DNA from: Lycium barbarum
Lineage: Eukaryota; Streptophyta; Magnoliopsida; Solanales; Solanaceae
Length of the DNA: 64,000 nucleotides
NCBI RefSeq assembly: GCF_019175385.1
Contig: NC_083339.1
Location: 113,879,601 to 113,943,600, forward strand
Direction of reading: 5' to 3'
Each line of letters begins with the position of its first letter. Within the stretch, counting starts at the first letter, position 1. The translations under genes and the position numbers were made by a program. Below are positions 44,731 through 58,364 of the stretch, in pieces. The notes beneath the pieces are model-generated. The model was given only the letters and a program-made list of their open reading frames with translations. It was not told the origin of the DNA and did not search any database.

Positions 44731-47460
44731 TTGTGAAATTAGCAAAAAATAAAATATAAATGAAGCACAGTAGGTAATTTCAATGGTTAGGATTAACGTT
44801 TATGTTATGTTGCTACACTTATGTTAAGTATGTTGTTTGCCAGGAGTCTTTTTATTTCATTACTGATTTGTATTTCGGTTGAAAATATAAAAAAACCATT
44901 ATTAATAGAGAATCCTTAATATCAGAGTATTGGAATGAAACTGATCCAAATGGAGCAGAATGGATATTGAGTGTTCATATAGATTACCTCAACTTCTACC
45001 TTAATATCTTTTAACTACTCTTTGCTAAATATACAAATCATGTTAACTTATTTGTTTTTGTTTCCATTCACGTAAAATAGAAGGGATGGCGTATTATCTT
45101 TTTGCATCCTCTTCTATTTGATTCCTGAAACTATATGCATCTTTTTCAGCAGACACTTTTCCATTCCCCAGTTCCTTTTTCTACTTGTCTTGTTCTTCGA
45201 AGCATATAATGAGTCTTCAGCTTTTCCATCCTAATGCTAAGGACATCGAATTTTCTTCCTTAGGGAATTTTATGTGCAAATCAATGTTACTTCCTCCTTT
45301 TTGCATCATTTTGTTATTCAGTAATGATTATTTTATCCAAAAATGTGATACTTCCGTCAGCTATCCCACCAAGAACTTAGTTCTCTGTCGTTATCTATAA
45401 CCAACTTAAGTTCCAGGTCAGATTTCCTAGTTTCTTCACTTTTGGGAATCCCAGCACTCCTCAGACGTATTTGTACATTCTTCTATGTTTCTTTGTATTG
45501 CAGGGCTTAACGTTTCTGCTTCATGGTCTGAGTCTATTCACAAGAATACACAATGACAATCAGCAACATCAATTTAATGTCAGGAATTCAAATATTCCAT
45601 ATATTCAAATATTCTATACCTTGTTTCTGCAGGAATTTTTATGCCCTGAATCTTAGGAGATTGAAGCTTTTGTGATGGAAGGAGGAGATTCTCTTGTAAG
45701 GAGGTGGGAGGACCTTGATAGTGATATCCTTGTAAAGATATTCCAGTCCTTTGACCTTTTGGAGTTGACTTCTGGACCTGCTCAAGTATGTACTGCGTGG
45801 CAGTTGGCTTGCTCTGATCAATGTTTGTGGAAAACGATGGACTTGTCCGTGCTGAAATCAAACTTCATCAAAATTCCGTTTGAGCCGTACGTATATGTCC
45901 ACAGTCAGTCTGATGAAACGTTGACCCGCCTCCTGAAGATTTGTTTGAACCTCAGTCGGGGAAGCATTCTAGCGTTAATCTTCCATTACAATTTGTATGT
46001 CAGGGACGATCAGTTGACTTGTACTGCCGAGAGGTATTCCCCCCAATAAACCTTCATCTTTCTCTAGTGCTATAACTTAAATCAAGAAACCGTACAGCAA
46101 GCATATATGCCCTGAAATTTTTCATTATTCTAATTCATGAGAAGCAAAGTTTACTGTGAGAATGAAGAGGACAGCTGATTGAATCTCCTCTTTTTAAGGT
46201 GTCCACGGCTAAAACGTCTTGTTATGCCTGCTTGGAACAGAATAGAAGAGACAGGAATATGCAGGGCTATTCGTATGTGGGACGATCTTGAATCACTGAC
46301 GATGCCTGATATAGAAGATCCTCCATGTGTCATGGAGGAAATTGGAAGTAGTTGCAAAAATTTTACTGAGCTCAAGATTATGGGGCCCTGTGATATGTTC
46401 TTTGCATCTGCACTGGTAGAATATCTTCCGAACTTGAAAGTGTTGAGTGTGAGGTGCACATTGTTATCTAAACCTGCCTTGGTTATTATCTTGGAGGGGT
46501 TAAAAAAGTTGGAAGTGCTCAACATATCTCATTGCCTAATTACTGAAGTCCCTCCACCTGAACCGATGGAGATCCTGACTGAGCTTGATGAATCAATTCT
46601 TGATAAAGCATCTAGGTTACGCGAATTCCTAACCTGCATGAGTGACTCGTGCATCGTGTGTCAGCGTACTCGTAATGATGAAGGGCTGCTGAGGTGGCAT
46701 AGGTATGAAGAAGACCTCTGGAAAGTGGATGAGGTGAAATCTCTTGCAATTTGACAACTTTAAGAATGAGTTAAAGGTCCAATAAATTGTGTAAACTTGT
46801 GTATTTGAAACATGATAAAACTTCGTCATTGTTAATGGACGCGAATCAGCTTCCAGTTTGCTAGCAGCAAGTATTATCCTTTTGAGTTGGTAACGTTTGG
46901 TGGCAAGGAGGAGTGTAGCTTTGTAGCATTGGAGACATATAAACAGTATTTCCATGTAATGGGAGTGCAACGCTGCTTTTATGTTGTAACTTTGTATAAC
47001 TTTTTAAGTATGTTCTCTTCATGAGGGTTGTTTTCCTGTTGCGAACATTTCTTCATGTTTCTATGCTTTTTGTTTCTGTGTTTTCGCAGCAAACTATATA
47101 TTCTTGACTATTTTACTTGTTATGGGCTACATTTTTTATCCATTTACATTGGCGTTGCCGAGCATGGTAAGCTTATTCTTCTGAAACCCTTTCAAGCAAT
47201 GCACCAACTTGCCTCACGAGAATTCTCGATTCCCCAGAGTGAGCAAGACATGTTTTCTATCCGTACATTTATAAAGTCGAAGATCACTAAAAGAATATAT
47301 GTAATCACTTTAATTTGCATCTACTTGGTATCTGTATTAGCTTTATGTATTTTCACTTTATTTCTTATTGTAATTGTTACGGTTAGACAGTGTGGTTTAA
47401 TGTGAACAATAAGTGCATGTGAATATTTATTACGGTTGAAGCTCACTAAAGGTGCAACGT
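44731..47460 (+). repeat. Segmental duplication, copy 2
   Basis: Direct copy of 17447-20482. It starts 'ttgtgaaattagcaaaaaat' and ends near 'agctcactaaaggtgca'. It lacks the LINE-tail block found in copy 1 at about 17700-18040 and the 28-bp 5' duplication. Confidence 0.85.
45675..46754 (+). CDS. F-box/LRR-repeat protein (At3g48880-like), gene 2
   Basis: Exons 45675-46033 and 46199-46754 (intron 46034-46198), again 304 residues with the same split Arg codon as gene 1. The F-box is RRWEDLDSDILVKIFQSFDL ... CLWKTMDLS. The LRR part includes LPNLKVLSVRC and LKKLEVLNISHC. The C-terminus keeps CMSDSCIVCQRTRNDEG. The role is the same as gene 1: substrate adaptor of an SCF ubiquitin ligase, target unknown. 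Differences from gene 1 include SALAQVCRAW to SGPAQVCTAW within the F-box, where a proline now sits in a helix, and an AAG rather than CAG splice acceptor. Both could weaken function. The frame is fully open, so I call it a gene rather than a pseudogene. Confidence 0.9.
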
Positions 47461-48041
47461 TTAGGTGCATATTAGAGATGAAAAACGTAAACGTATATTC
47501 TACTAGTTTTAGTCTACTTATGCTGCACATATGTATTACATCAGTCAACAAAAGATGTATAAATTATTGTACCTGGTACAATTGGAGTAAATGACTTTTT
47601 TTTAAAATTATATAAAAATAATTAAATAATTTAATCTGAGTTATAATTAAAAGTTAAGAAAGTTCCTAAAATAATAATCAATATCAATCCGATTAGCTGA
47701 TTTAACAAAGCAATAAATTTTATCCCACATACTTCAAATGTCTTGTTGTGACTTCATAATCTCTTTCTAATAATTGTTGACATATATAAAAATAAAATAA
47801 AAGAAATAGATAAAAAATAGAAATTCTGAAGATTTTTGATGTGTTCAAAACTTGATTTGAAATAACTCAAATTATTGTGGAGATGAATCCCAACACCAAA
47901 TAGAGTTGTTATCCCAATTCTTAGACACAATAATGGTTACTTTAGAGTTCATAGAGATTCACAAGTCACAAATTTAGCATGCAAAAATATTATTCTATTA
48001 GTCCTTTTCTATCATTTTTGTATGCGAGAGGAATTAGTTTA
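47461..48041. other. AT-rich spacer
   Basis: No gene or named repeat seen. The stretch 47580-47830 is more than three-quarters A+T by eye. Confidence 0.45.
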
Positions 48042-48401
48042 TGTTAGGGTTTGCCCTGAATTTAGAAAATATTTTCTTTGTAGAAAAGGGACTCTACCAT
48101 ATTTATCTCTTTTCTTGGAGGAGAAGTTTTAGACTTCTATAAATAAAAGGGCTTTTCTTCTCATTCACAATGCATAGAAAAACATTCACAATGTAGTGAG
48201 TTTCGTTTAGGGGGAGATTATTCTCTCATAGTTTTAATGTTTGTTTATATATTAGTTTCTCCAATATATAGGTCACTTGACTAAATCATATTATAATACT
48301 ATGCCTTTTTAGTATATTTTCGTTGTCATCTGATTTATCATCGTTCAAGGTTTGTAAATTATTGGCTTTCGCGTGACGCCTTGATTATTTTGATCCCAAC
48401 A
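48042..48401 (+). repeat. Left LTR of the TRIM-like element (360 bp)
   Basis: TG/CA ends. It shares long stretches with the right LTR, for example 'gtgagtttcgtttaggggga' and 'ttggaggagaagttttagac'. It lacks about 50 bases present in the right LTR near 61035-61085. Confidence 0.88.
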
Positions 48402-48839
48402 AGTGGTATCAGAGCCGATGGTTCAACTAATGGTTTAGCGATACTTGAATTGCAGAAGCTTTAGAAGTGCTGGAGGATTCAGAGATTAGTTCAGGAATTG
48501 ATAGAACAATTCGAGAAGATAATCGAGTTATATGGAAGATAAGAAATGTAATTGAGAGAATATCAGTGTAGACAAAAGTAAATTATGTATATTGATGATC
48601 TGAAAATATAACCAATACAATGATTTATAGGAATTACAATTGATTTAGCTGAATCCCGAAGTCAGTTATCAACTAGCAGCTTAGCTAACTTTCCCGCCCA
48701 ATTGCTAACTGACTATAAATAACTTTGACAGCTCATTAATAGCTAATTCAACTCCTTAATCAACTAGCAATATCTGAATGACTATCTATCTCTATTTATC
48801 TGCTATCAGTACTCCCTTCCCAAAAAAAATCCTTGACCT

Positions 48840-51800
48840 CAAGGATTAAATGAAGGAAATCTTGTCTGAAGAACATTTGAGTACTCCCAAGTAGCAGCAT
48901 CAGCAGATAAACCAGTCCACTTCACAAGCACTTGTGCTACAGCTTTATTGCCTTTCTTGACCATCCCCCTTTGTAAAATAGACTCAGGTTCTGGGCAATG
49001 AGATCAGTAGTTGGTGGATAAGAAATTTGAGAAGGAACTTCATAAGATCTCTTCAAAAGTGAAACATGGATAGTAATATGAATTTTGACAGATTCAGGAA
49101 ATAGTAGAGTATAGGCCACAGGTCCAACTTTCTTGAGAATTTGAAGTGGACCATAATACTTAGCAGCCAGCTTGTGATGTTGATTGGAAATACTGAATTG
49201 CTTGTAAGGCTGAATTTTAGAATAGACCCAATCCCCTACTGAGAATTGTCTCTCACTTCTACGATGATCAGTTTATTGCTTCATCCTTAGTTATGCCCTG
49301 ACCAATTGGTGTCTTAACAGCTGCAACTTCATTTCCCTGTTGATGAGGGTGTTATCTACTTCAAAAGAAGCAGATTCACCTAGAAGATAGGGCAAATATA
49401 AAGGTGGTGCTCTTCCATATAGTGCCTCATAAGGTGTAGTATTAATAGCAGAATGGTGACAAGTATTGTACCAATATTCTGCCATAGGCAAGCACCCAAA
49501 CCAATCCTTAGCATCTTCAGCACAAAAGCATCTAAGATATGTTTCCAAGCACCTATTAAGAACTTTAGTTTGACCATCACTCTGAGAGTGGTAAGCAGAA
49601 GACATATTCAATTGCACCCCTTGTAATGAAAACAATTCCTGCCAAAAAGTACTAAGAAATATAGCATCCCTATCACTTGTAATACTATCTGGAAATCCAA
49701 GTAATCTCACAATGACATCCATAAACACCTTAACTACCGACTGAGCAGTATAGGGATGTTTAAGAGGAATGAAATGGCCATACTTGCTTAGTCTATCAAC
49801 CACAACTAGGATCACCTCATGACCATGGGATTTAGGCAATCCATCAATAAAATTCATGCTAATATGAGATCATACCACATCAGGAATGGGTAAAGGTTGT
49901 AAAAGACCTGGATAAGCAGCCAAGTCAGACTTGTTTCTCTGACAAACATCATATTTTTGCACAAACTTCTTAATATCAGCCCTCATGCCCTTCCAATAAA
50001 AGAGAGAGAGAGTAACCTCTTCAGTGTTGCATCAATACCAGAATGACCTCCTTGTGGTGTAGCATGCCACAATGAGATAATATCCTTCCTCAGTTGATCC
50101 ACTTTACCAACAACCAATTTGTCTTTCCTTCTGAGCTTATTTTGATGCCAAGTGAACTGAGATGGACTAGATGGATTAGCTTGTAGTTTCTCAATCATAA
50201 GTTTTAAGTCCAAATCAGTTGTCCAGCTATCCTTTATAAACCGTAACAACTCAAAACTAGTGGAATGAATAACCAAAACTAAAATTTCAGCCCCAGACAT
50301 CCTTGAGAGTGCATCAGTTGCCTTGTTCTCACATCCCTTTTTATACTCAATAGTATAATCAAAAGGAATGAGTTTAGTTAACGACATCAATTGTGAGTTG
50401 GTATGACATTTCTGCTCCATGAAGAACTTCAAAGCCCTTTGATCAGTCCTGATAATGAACCTTTGCCCCCAACAAGTGCTGAGACCATTTAGAAACAACA
50501 TGAACAATAGCCAATAATTCCGTATTATATTGACATAGCAGTATGTCTAGGAGAGAGTGTTTTGCTGATAAAAGCAATAGGATGGTTTTTTTGCATCAAT
50601 ATATCCCCTATGCCAAAACCACTAGCATCAGTCTCTACTACAAATGTTTTACTAACACCAGGCAATGCTAGAATAGGAGCCTGAGTCAAAGCAATCTTTA
50701 ACTTTTCAAATGCATCAGTAGCAGTTGGTGACCACTTGAAACTGTCGTTTTTCAATAGATTAGTTAGTGATTTACTAATGATGCCAAACCTTTGAAAGAA
50801 CCTTCTATAATAGCCTACCAACCCAATGAAACCTCTCAAATGCTTAATAGTAGTAGGTAAGGGCCAATTCTGAACAACAGTAATCTTTTAAGCATCAGTA
50901 GATGCTCCATCTTTGGTAATGAAATGACCTAAATATTCAATCCTGTCCACCCCAAAGAAACATTTACTATCCTTGGCTAGTAATTGATGTTTCTACATCT
51001 CCACAAATACATCTCTAAGGTGTAACAGAGGTTCTTCAATGTTTTAACTGTAAATCAGAATGTCATCCAAGAAAACCAACACATATTTCCTTAAGAACTT
51101 CTTGAACACAGTGTTCATTAAACCTTGGAATGTAGCAGGAGCATTGGACAATCCAAAAGGCATTACCAGATATTCAAAGTGTCCATAGTGAATTCTAAAT
51201 GTTGTTTTTGGTATATCCTCTTGAGCATTCTCAACTGATGATAACCTGCCCTTAAGTTAATCTTTGAGAATATTTTTACCCTCCTGATTCATCCAAAAGA
51301 TCCTCTACAACTGGTATAGGAAATTTGTTCTTAATAGTGTACTTGTTAAGAACCACACATAGTCTCCATGATCCGTCTTTCTTGCCAACTAATACAACTG
51401 GTGAGGCAAAAAGACTGCTACTTGGTTGGACGATGCCCTGATCTAACATTTATTGCACAAGAGTCTCAATGATATCTTTTTTAACAGCAGGGTATCTGTA
51501 AGGCCTTTTATTGATAGGTTTAGTACCAGCTTGTAAAACAATTCTATGATCAAACACTCCTCTAGAAGGTGGTAATTGGGTAGGTTTAACAAACAATTCT
51601 CCAAATTCCCTCAATAATTCCACTATTCTAGGGTCCTTCTCAGTACTGTCCTTAGTCTCTAATGCAAGTAATTCAGTACACATGGGAGGAACTACTTGAA
51701 TCATATATAATGGAGACTGATTAGACTGATTACCTGAGAGTTTTTCCAACTTACTAGCCCCCATAGATGTTATTTGTTTCCCTGCTCCTCTGAGTAAATG

Positions 51801-52039
51801 CTTCTTTCCCTTGTGCCAAAATTCCATAGTAAGTTAGTTGAAGTTCATCTTAATATCTCCTAAGGTCAGCAACCATTGCACCCCCAAAACTACTCCATAA
51901 GATCCCAATGGTAGTAACAGGAACTCAGCATAAAATTCAGCCCCTTGTAGCAACCAAGTGGTCTGGAAAACTCTATCCACCTTCATCATATTCCCATTAG
52001 CTGCTCCTACCATCTGAGGTATAGTATCTCTAGTACGAC
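48840..52039 (-). pseudogene. Protease C-part, RT, RNase H, integrase, chromodomain
   Basis: From high to low coordinates: protease remainder (RTRDTIPQMVGAANG, LGSYGVVLGVQWLLTLGDI, 52034-51834); RT start (FDHRIVLQAGTKPINKRPYR) and catalytic FLDDILI (about 51080-51055, with stops nearby); RNase H (FVVETDASGFGIG, about 50640; TDQRALKFFMEQK). Next come the integrase zinc finger (GHSGIDATLKR, about 50060) and core (VVVDRLSKYGHFIPL, SDRDAIFL, SQSDGQTKVLNRCLET, 49857-49500). The chromodomain is KWTGLSADAATWEYSSVLQT (near 48890-48950). Stops and frameshifts split it into at least five pieces, including TGA for Trp just upstream of the 49857 start. Dead copy. Confidence 0.87.
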
Positions 52040-55000
52040 TGTTGACACCCAATTTTGTCCCTCTTTTATTTAATTTACCCGGGTTTCTAAATTTACTGAC
52101 AAGCTAAATACTTTATTTTCACTATTTTTTTTCTTTCTTATTTATTATTATTGCTACTGTTATTTTCAACATCGCGAGCATTACTTTATCGCAAATTTTA
52201 AATGTCCATCATCGTTTCATTTTTTGGGTTTGGAATTGTTAAATTAATTACAAGACAATACTTTATAAAATCTTTATTTTTTCTACATATTAATTATTAA
52301 TTGTCTTTACATAGTATATGTTGCATTAAATTAGAAGCCCAAGAATAATTAAATAGAGGAGAAAGGATCAGCAATTTTCACCTCATAAACAATTGCTCGG
52401 AAGTATATCAATATTGGACTCATTTTGAAGCTCGTATTTTAAAACGATGCGCTATAATTTTTATTTCGTCAAAATATTATTTTACAAGGGACAAATTCTT
52501 GATAATTCTATTTACCTTTTTTCCCTATTCCATAAAAAATAAAATAAAAATTTAAAAATCCTTCTCAAAGTTTCCATCTGATTTCTTTCTCCTTTTCCCT
52601 TTTTTTGGGGTTTCACACGTAACTTTTCATCTTAATTTCTTCCTTATTTTCTTTTTGGGGCTCCACATGTTTCCTCCTTTTTGACTTCATTTTCCCTAAA
52701 TTGCTCATTCTTCCCCAATTCAAACGACAATCCTCTTTCTCTTTCTTTTCCCTCTTCTTTGTCATCTTCTCCTTCTCTCCATCCCTCACAGTTGCACACC
52801 CCTTTCTCCCTTCCTCTGCTCCTTCCACTCACCATCTGCTCCCACACGCTCCCTACCTCATTTCCTAAACCCGAATCTAAACCTTATAAAGAGGTTGGTC
52901 TTGAAGGTTTTCGGGGGGACGACATTCAACATTTTTTTATCTTTAATCACTACTCGAAATCTGGAATTCGTTCGAACTCTGTTCTATTTCAATTCTTTGG
53001 CAGCCACTTTAAACGTTCCTAATTATTTTTTTACATATTTCAATCGCTATACTTGGGAACACCCATTTGAAAATTAAGTCGTGTTGCTCTTTCGGCTCGT
53101 TACTTTAAGATCGAGCGTAGATTCGACGCCGACGACCCCATTCACTGCACCATAAAAAGGTAATTTTCCCTCTCATCCTAGTATTTTAGTTCTAGGTATT
53201 TTTAGTTTCGCGTAGATCGATTTAGCTTCAGTTCATTTTAAGTTAAAAATTTGCATTCCTGTTTATCATTTCATTCTGCTTGCTGTTTGCATTCGTGTAT
53301 TAATCATAGTATTAACCTGGTTTGACTAGAGTATTATTTCCTTTTAAAGTTTCTCATATGTTTAAGATGTTAGGATATTTGTTTACTTTGAATGCTATTT
53401 AATTTTTAGCAGGATCTTTTGGCTTATTTTTTTTCTTTTGAGTTGGCTACTGAAGAGTATGCTAAGAGGATAAAAAAAAGAGTGTGTCTTTTTTTAAGTC
53501 CATAAATTCAGAACATGTATCTATTTGGATCTCATTTGGCAGATAAGTTTAAAACTAAGAATGTAATCTGTTTTGTCATTTGTAACTGGAGTCCATGATT
53601 CCTCACTTACACAAAAAATACAATTTATAAAGTCTCCCTAGCATTCTCCCAGTATTTCTAGCTATATAGCTTTACTTTGGGAATAGAAAAAATGAAATTA
53701 AAATAAAACCAACATTCTTTCTTGCCTACCTAATTCCAAATTTTGGGATTTTGTCTTTAAGTAATTGGATGATAGTGGCATGCATGCTTTTGATTAGTTA
53801 TATATATAATATATATATACTCTTTATTTCTTCCAACATGCTCACGTGATTTTCCTTAGATTGCTTTGCTTTGGAAAAAGAGTAAAAAGTATGTTTTTTT
53901 AGAGTAGACAACGCATGCACTTCATCTATGTTATTACATGTGTAAACATACAAAAACAATTCAAAGTTATATGCATTCATAATACAAAAAGTAATTACAT
54001 TGTGGTTGTAACTTTTAGCCAATTTGTGCAACATCGGAAAAACGGATGCAAATACTTTCCAATATTAACCTTCTATACATCCTTATGAATGCATATACAT
54101 GGGATATATTTAAATATACACAGTATATGTATAATCTACCAATTTGTTTTGAGTGTATATTTTACATGCTTAGTCTTATTTATTAATCATATACTAATCC
54201 TTTTCTTTTCATTTTTTTATGCATGGCTATCGAACACGAGTTCCTCGGACTCGTCCTCCTCCGCATTCGGTGTTGGGCTAAAAGCCCAACAAAAATACTC
54301 CTCGAGTCAGCTCTATCCGCAGCCAAGAAACAAAAAAAATATTCTGGGCTGAGGCCCATAACAGAGGCAGCGAACAACATCAATCTTAAAATGGGCTGAG
54401 CCCATTTAAATCATTTTTTACGTCTTTATTTTATTTTCTTTGTGCATTTACTTTGTAATTACGTGACTAACACTTTTTCTTATTTTGTCTTTCCTTAGCT
54501 AGAATGAACCTTAGTAGCATTAAGGGGTTTAGTTTAGTAATGGGTAGTTAATTTCACAAATTACATTCACTTCTATTTAAAAAAAAAAAAAAATTATTTA
54601 TAGTATCTATAACATTTATTTGAGTAATGGATTTTCAAAATAGCATGACTACATCATTTGGGTTAAAGGAATCATTTCTCATTATTACCATCCTAGGAAT
54701 TTGAAAATATCACTAACACACAAAATATGAATCCAATTGTATTTTACAAGCATTTTTCAAGATTTACTTGATTATATATGTTTTTGGCCGAAATTGATTA
54801 AATAAAGAGTAAATAAAAAATAGAAAGAAATTCATGGCCTTTTCATCATATTTAAGAATGTAAGTCTAGGTATTCTTATGCTTTCATATTCATATAACAT
54901 CATTTTATCTAAAGATCACATTTGTCAAATCATTTTTTTAAAGGCTATTATTCATAGGCAAATTATCCTACTTTCTACAAATCTTATTTTTTCGAATAAC

Positions 55001-55574
55001 ATTATTATATTTCTCATTTAAGGCCTTAGCAATATTTTGAGTCTCAATTAACATTTAGAAACTCTTTACGCAAATTATTATGTTTTCTATAAATATTATT
55101 TTAAACAACACTATTATACTTTCATTTAAAATTTTAACAACATTTATAAGTCATATTTCAAAATAGCATTAAAGTACTCTTTTATACAAATTATTATTTT
55201 CTACAAATTCTATTTTAATAGTATCCTTACATGTCCATCCATAACTTTAGTCATACTTACAAAGCTACTTTCTTTTTCCTATAATACTATATTTACACTT
55301 AGCCTAATTAATTATAAGTCCGGTCGGTTAACCATTATTAATGGGTCTTAAAGGATGCCTAATACCTTCCCTTTAGACTAATTGAACCCTTACCTAGAAT
55401 CTTAAGTTTCGCAGACCTTAAACACAATCAACTTTAGATAACTACTTTAATAAACTTTAGGTGTCCTAATTCACCATAAATAATTAGGTGGCGACTCCTT
55501 AGACAAACCAAAAAAACAGGAATCTCCAATATGTCGTACTTCTAATTTAACTCAGGTTAAAATGGGGTGTGACA
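52040..55574 (+). repeat. LTR of the Ogre/Tat-like element (3535 bp)
   Basis: Begins TGTTGACACCCAATTTTGTC, the same first 20 bases as the LTR at 1-1211, and ends TGTGACA directly before the PBS. It is AT-rich, with a pyrimidine-rich stretch at 52580-52860. The ORFs in it (for example 52681-53022) are low-complexity. It includes 'attaggtggcgactcctta' at 55482, close to its end. Confidence 0.75.
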
Positions 55575-57139
55575 GCTTGGCGATTTCGCTGGGGAACCTA
55601 CCTAGGTTCTAACCATAACGGACTTAGTTTAAATAGGCTTTGTGTGCTTATTTTAATTACTTTATTTGTTTGTTAACTGTTTTTACATGCTATTAATTGT
55701 TTGTTTGATATAAACTGTTTGTTTGATATAAACTGCTTATGTGTTACTTGCTTTGATAAAACTGTCATTCCGTTCATATTTCCTCCACTTCTGGAAAACT
55801 CACACATATTCACACACTTAAAACGGCTTCGCGGTTCGCGCCCGTTCACTACTAAATTACCCCTTTAGTTGGATTGATCTTGTGGATTTAGTCGATCAGC
55901 GGTGCAGTCGACGGCCACGGACTTTCCACTCCCAAGTTGTCCGCTTGGGGGAACCTTGTGTCGTAAGAAGCCAACTCTTAGTTAGCCTAAGATAGAGCTA
56001 AACCAACACACTTTATTAAGAGCATACATTTCATGACCTAGGAGGTTTAATACCCATGGTGTATTAAATCCATTAGATGACTTTACCCAAACGTCCTAGC
56101 AGGTTCACGACCCCCGAGTGACACCAATCATACTTTATATGCATGTTTGAAGGATAACTGTGCCTAAATATTAACTATTTGCTCTAATTAATTAAACTTT
56201 AGGAGGGAGGGAATGACTAACGTCTCTATGACAGGTACGGATTGGAGTACAACAAATGACGAAGATCAATGACATCACAAAACGGAGCTGAAATTTAGAC
56301 ATAAGAAATTGTATTTACTTTACTTAGATTAGGAATCACTTCATATTGTAATCATTTGATATGTAATAAATATTACACTACTTTTGTACTTTATTTTGGG
56401 GAAATAGAATTTGTTTAATTAATCAAAGCAATGGGATGACGTATTATGGCACACTTTACCCTTCAAACAAACGTTAGGCCTACCTCTGGCACAAAGAGGT
56501 CACATGCATATTAGGACGCGTTATTGCTTGATATAATCGTTTACATTGGTTTGACAACTTGTTTGACTTTATTTGATGAATTATTTGCTACATGACTTAC
56601 TTGACTCTATGTGATCATGACTTTACCTAGATATGTTGTGAGACTGACATCATTTTGCATTTTTATGTTCTTATATCCCCACAAAAGTTGATTTGGGTCG
56701 ACACCAACCATCCGGGATGCCAAACCAGGAGAGACTTTGAAGAATTGGATTCTTACTCCACGAGTCTTGGTAGTTTGAACATGTAGAAAACTTTTGAAAT
56801 AGCACGATTTTAAAATTGAGGTTTGAATCATGCTCAAGACTTTTGTTGCTTTACCTCATCTTTTGAAAACTTAATTGCAAAATCTATGCATTTCTGATTT
56901 TCCTTAATCATCTATTATTATTTTCTACTTTATTTATCAAATCTGTCAACTCTATGATCGTGACATAAAATGAACGAATGAATAACCTACATCTCGAGAG
57001 AATAACAAAAATTAGAGGACAAGACAAGATTCCACTTGGGAGAATTTGAAACAGCCAATAGATAACGGCACAAACATGAAATCAAAGGACGACATTAGAT
57101 TAGACAACCTAGCTTGCAACCCTTCCTTTAACAATCAAG

Positions 57140-57510
57140 ATACGAACTACGCTGACCTGATTCCCATGGGGGATACGTAGGCAGCCCACATAGGGTTCGG
57201 TTGCATTTAGCAGGAAATCCCAAAAAAATCCTTACGCAAAGAAAACCACACTGACCTGATTCCCTCGGATGGATTCGTAGACTATCAACATACAGATCCG
57301 TCACACCTAGATAAAATCCAACAAACCCTTTACCATAGATATAGTAGAACTACGCCGACCTGATTCCCTTGGTGGGATACGTAAGCAATCCACATCGGGT
57401 TCGGCCCCTTTATTAGAAAAAACTTCAGACCATTCACCCTTACGAACTACGTTCTGACCTGATTCCTCAGCGGATACGTAGGCAACCCATATAAGGTTCG
57501 GTCACACCGC
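57140..57510 (+). repeat. Four ~100-bp degenerate repeats in the Ogre-like interior
   Basis: Each has 'gaactacg..gacctgattcc', then 'ggatacgtaggcaaccca' and 'gggttcggt'. Copies start near 57144, 57240 (most diverged), 57350 and 57443. I recall this motif from the region after the PBS of Tat/Ogre elements. It could be a packaging or regulatory sequence, but that is speculation. Confidence 0.75.
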
Positions 57511-57744
57511 AACATAAATTTAGTACACCCTTCAGAACCAAAACTGGGGCATATTTTTTTGAAAAAAAATATAGACAAAAGAACGGGGACATTGACAAGA
57601 TTAAGGCTACCAGACCGGAAGTATTATAGATCGATTACTTTGGAAGTATCACAATCTGAAGTTGGCAGAAATATTTTACAACTTACATACATATATTTAC
57701 ACATATATCTTTCATTACATACATATATATCTTTCCTTAGATAC

Positions 57745-57751
57745 ATACATT

Positions 57752-57797
<46 letters not shown>
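57745..57797. repeat. (TA)n microsatellite
   Basis: A nearly pure alternating TA run of about 45 bases, bordered by 'acata' words on both sides. The surrounding Tyr/Ile-rich ORFs (57559-58006) are translations of this repeat. Confidence 0.9.
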
Positions 57798-57798
<1 letters not shown>

Positions 57799-58364
57799 CA
57801 CAACTTATATACATATAGTCACATGTTCTTATACATATACCTACATACCTACCTTTCAAATCAAATACTTTCTTGCAATTGTTTCACTATTGTTCACCTA
57901 CCGAGGCTTGAACGGAGATCACAAGATCCAAACAAACAAGACGAATGAAGAGCCAACCACGTCAAGCTTCGAGTCAACACGAATCAACTTCCCCCTCCCA
58001 AACTAAGAATTTTTCTTTGAGTGCAGGACCGCCAGATCAACAGTCAAATCTATCAATCATGGCAGAAAAGCATCATCTGGCTCAATATGGTCTCGCCTAA
58101 AAAAAAAGCCAAACGGCTTTATTTCTAACTCTATCTTTAATCTTTATTTTTATCACAATAACTTTATGACTTTATATACCTGTTTTGTAGGTTGACGAAG
58201 TTGGAGGCGAATTAAATCAGGATCGCACGTCATTAGTTCAGCCTGTCACGATACCATCAACATCATAAGCCAAACGGCTATTCTACCGCTTTGCTCCATA
58301 CTTTACCAATTACTTTATCATATACTTTACCAGCTTTAACCATTTTACTCTGAACTTTGCAGGA

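Noticed and set aside
52613..53077. ORFs in the Ogre-like LTR
   Set aside because: Pyrimidine-rich, low-complexity sequence without conserved domains.
57559..58006. Tyr/Ile-rich ORFs near the TA microsatellite
   Set aside because: They cross a (TA)n run and have no domain.
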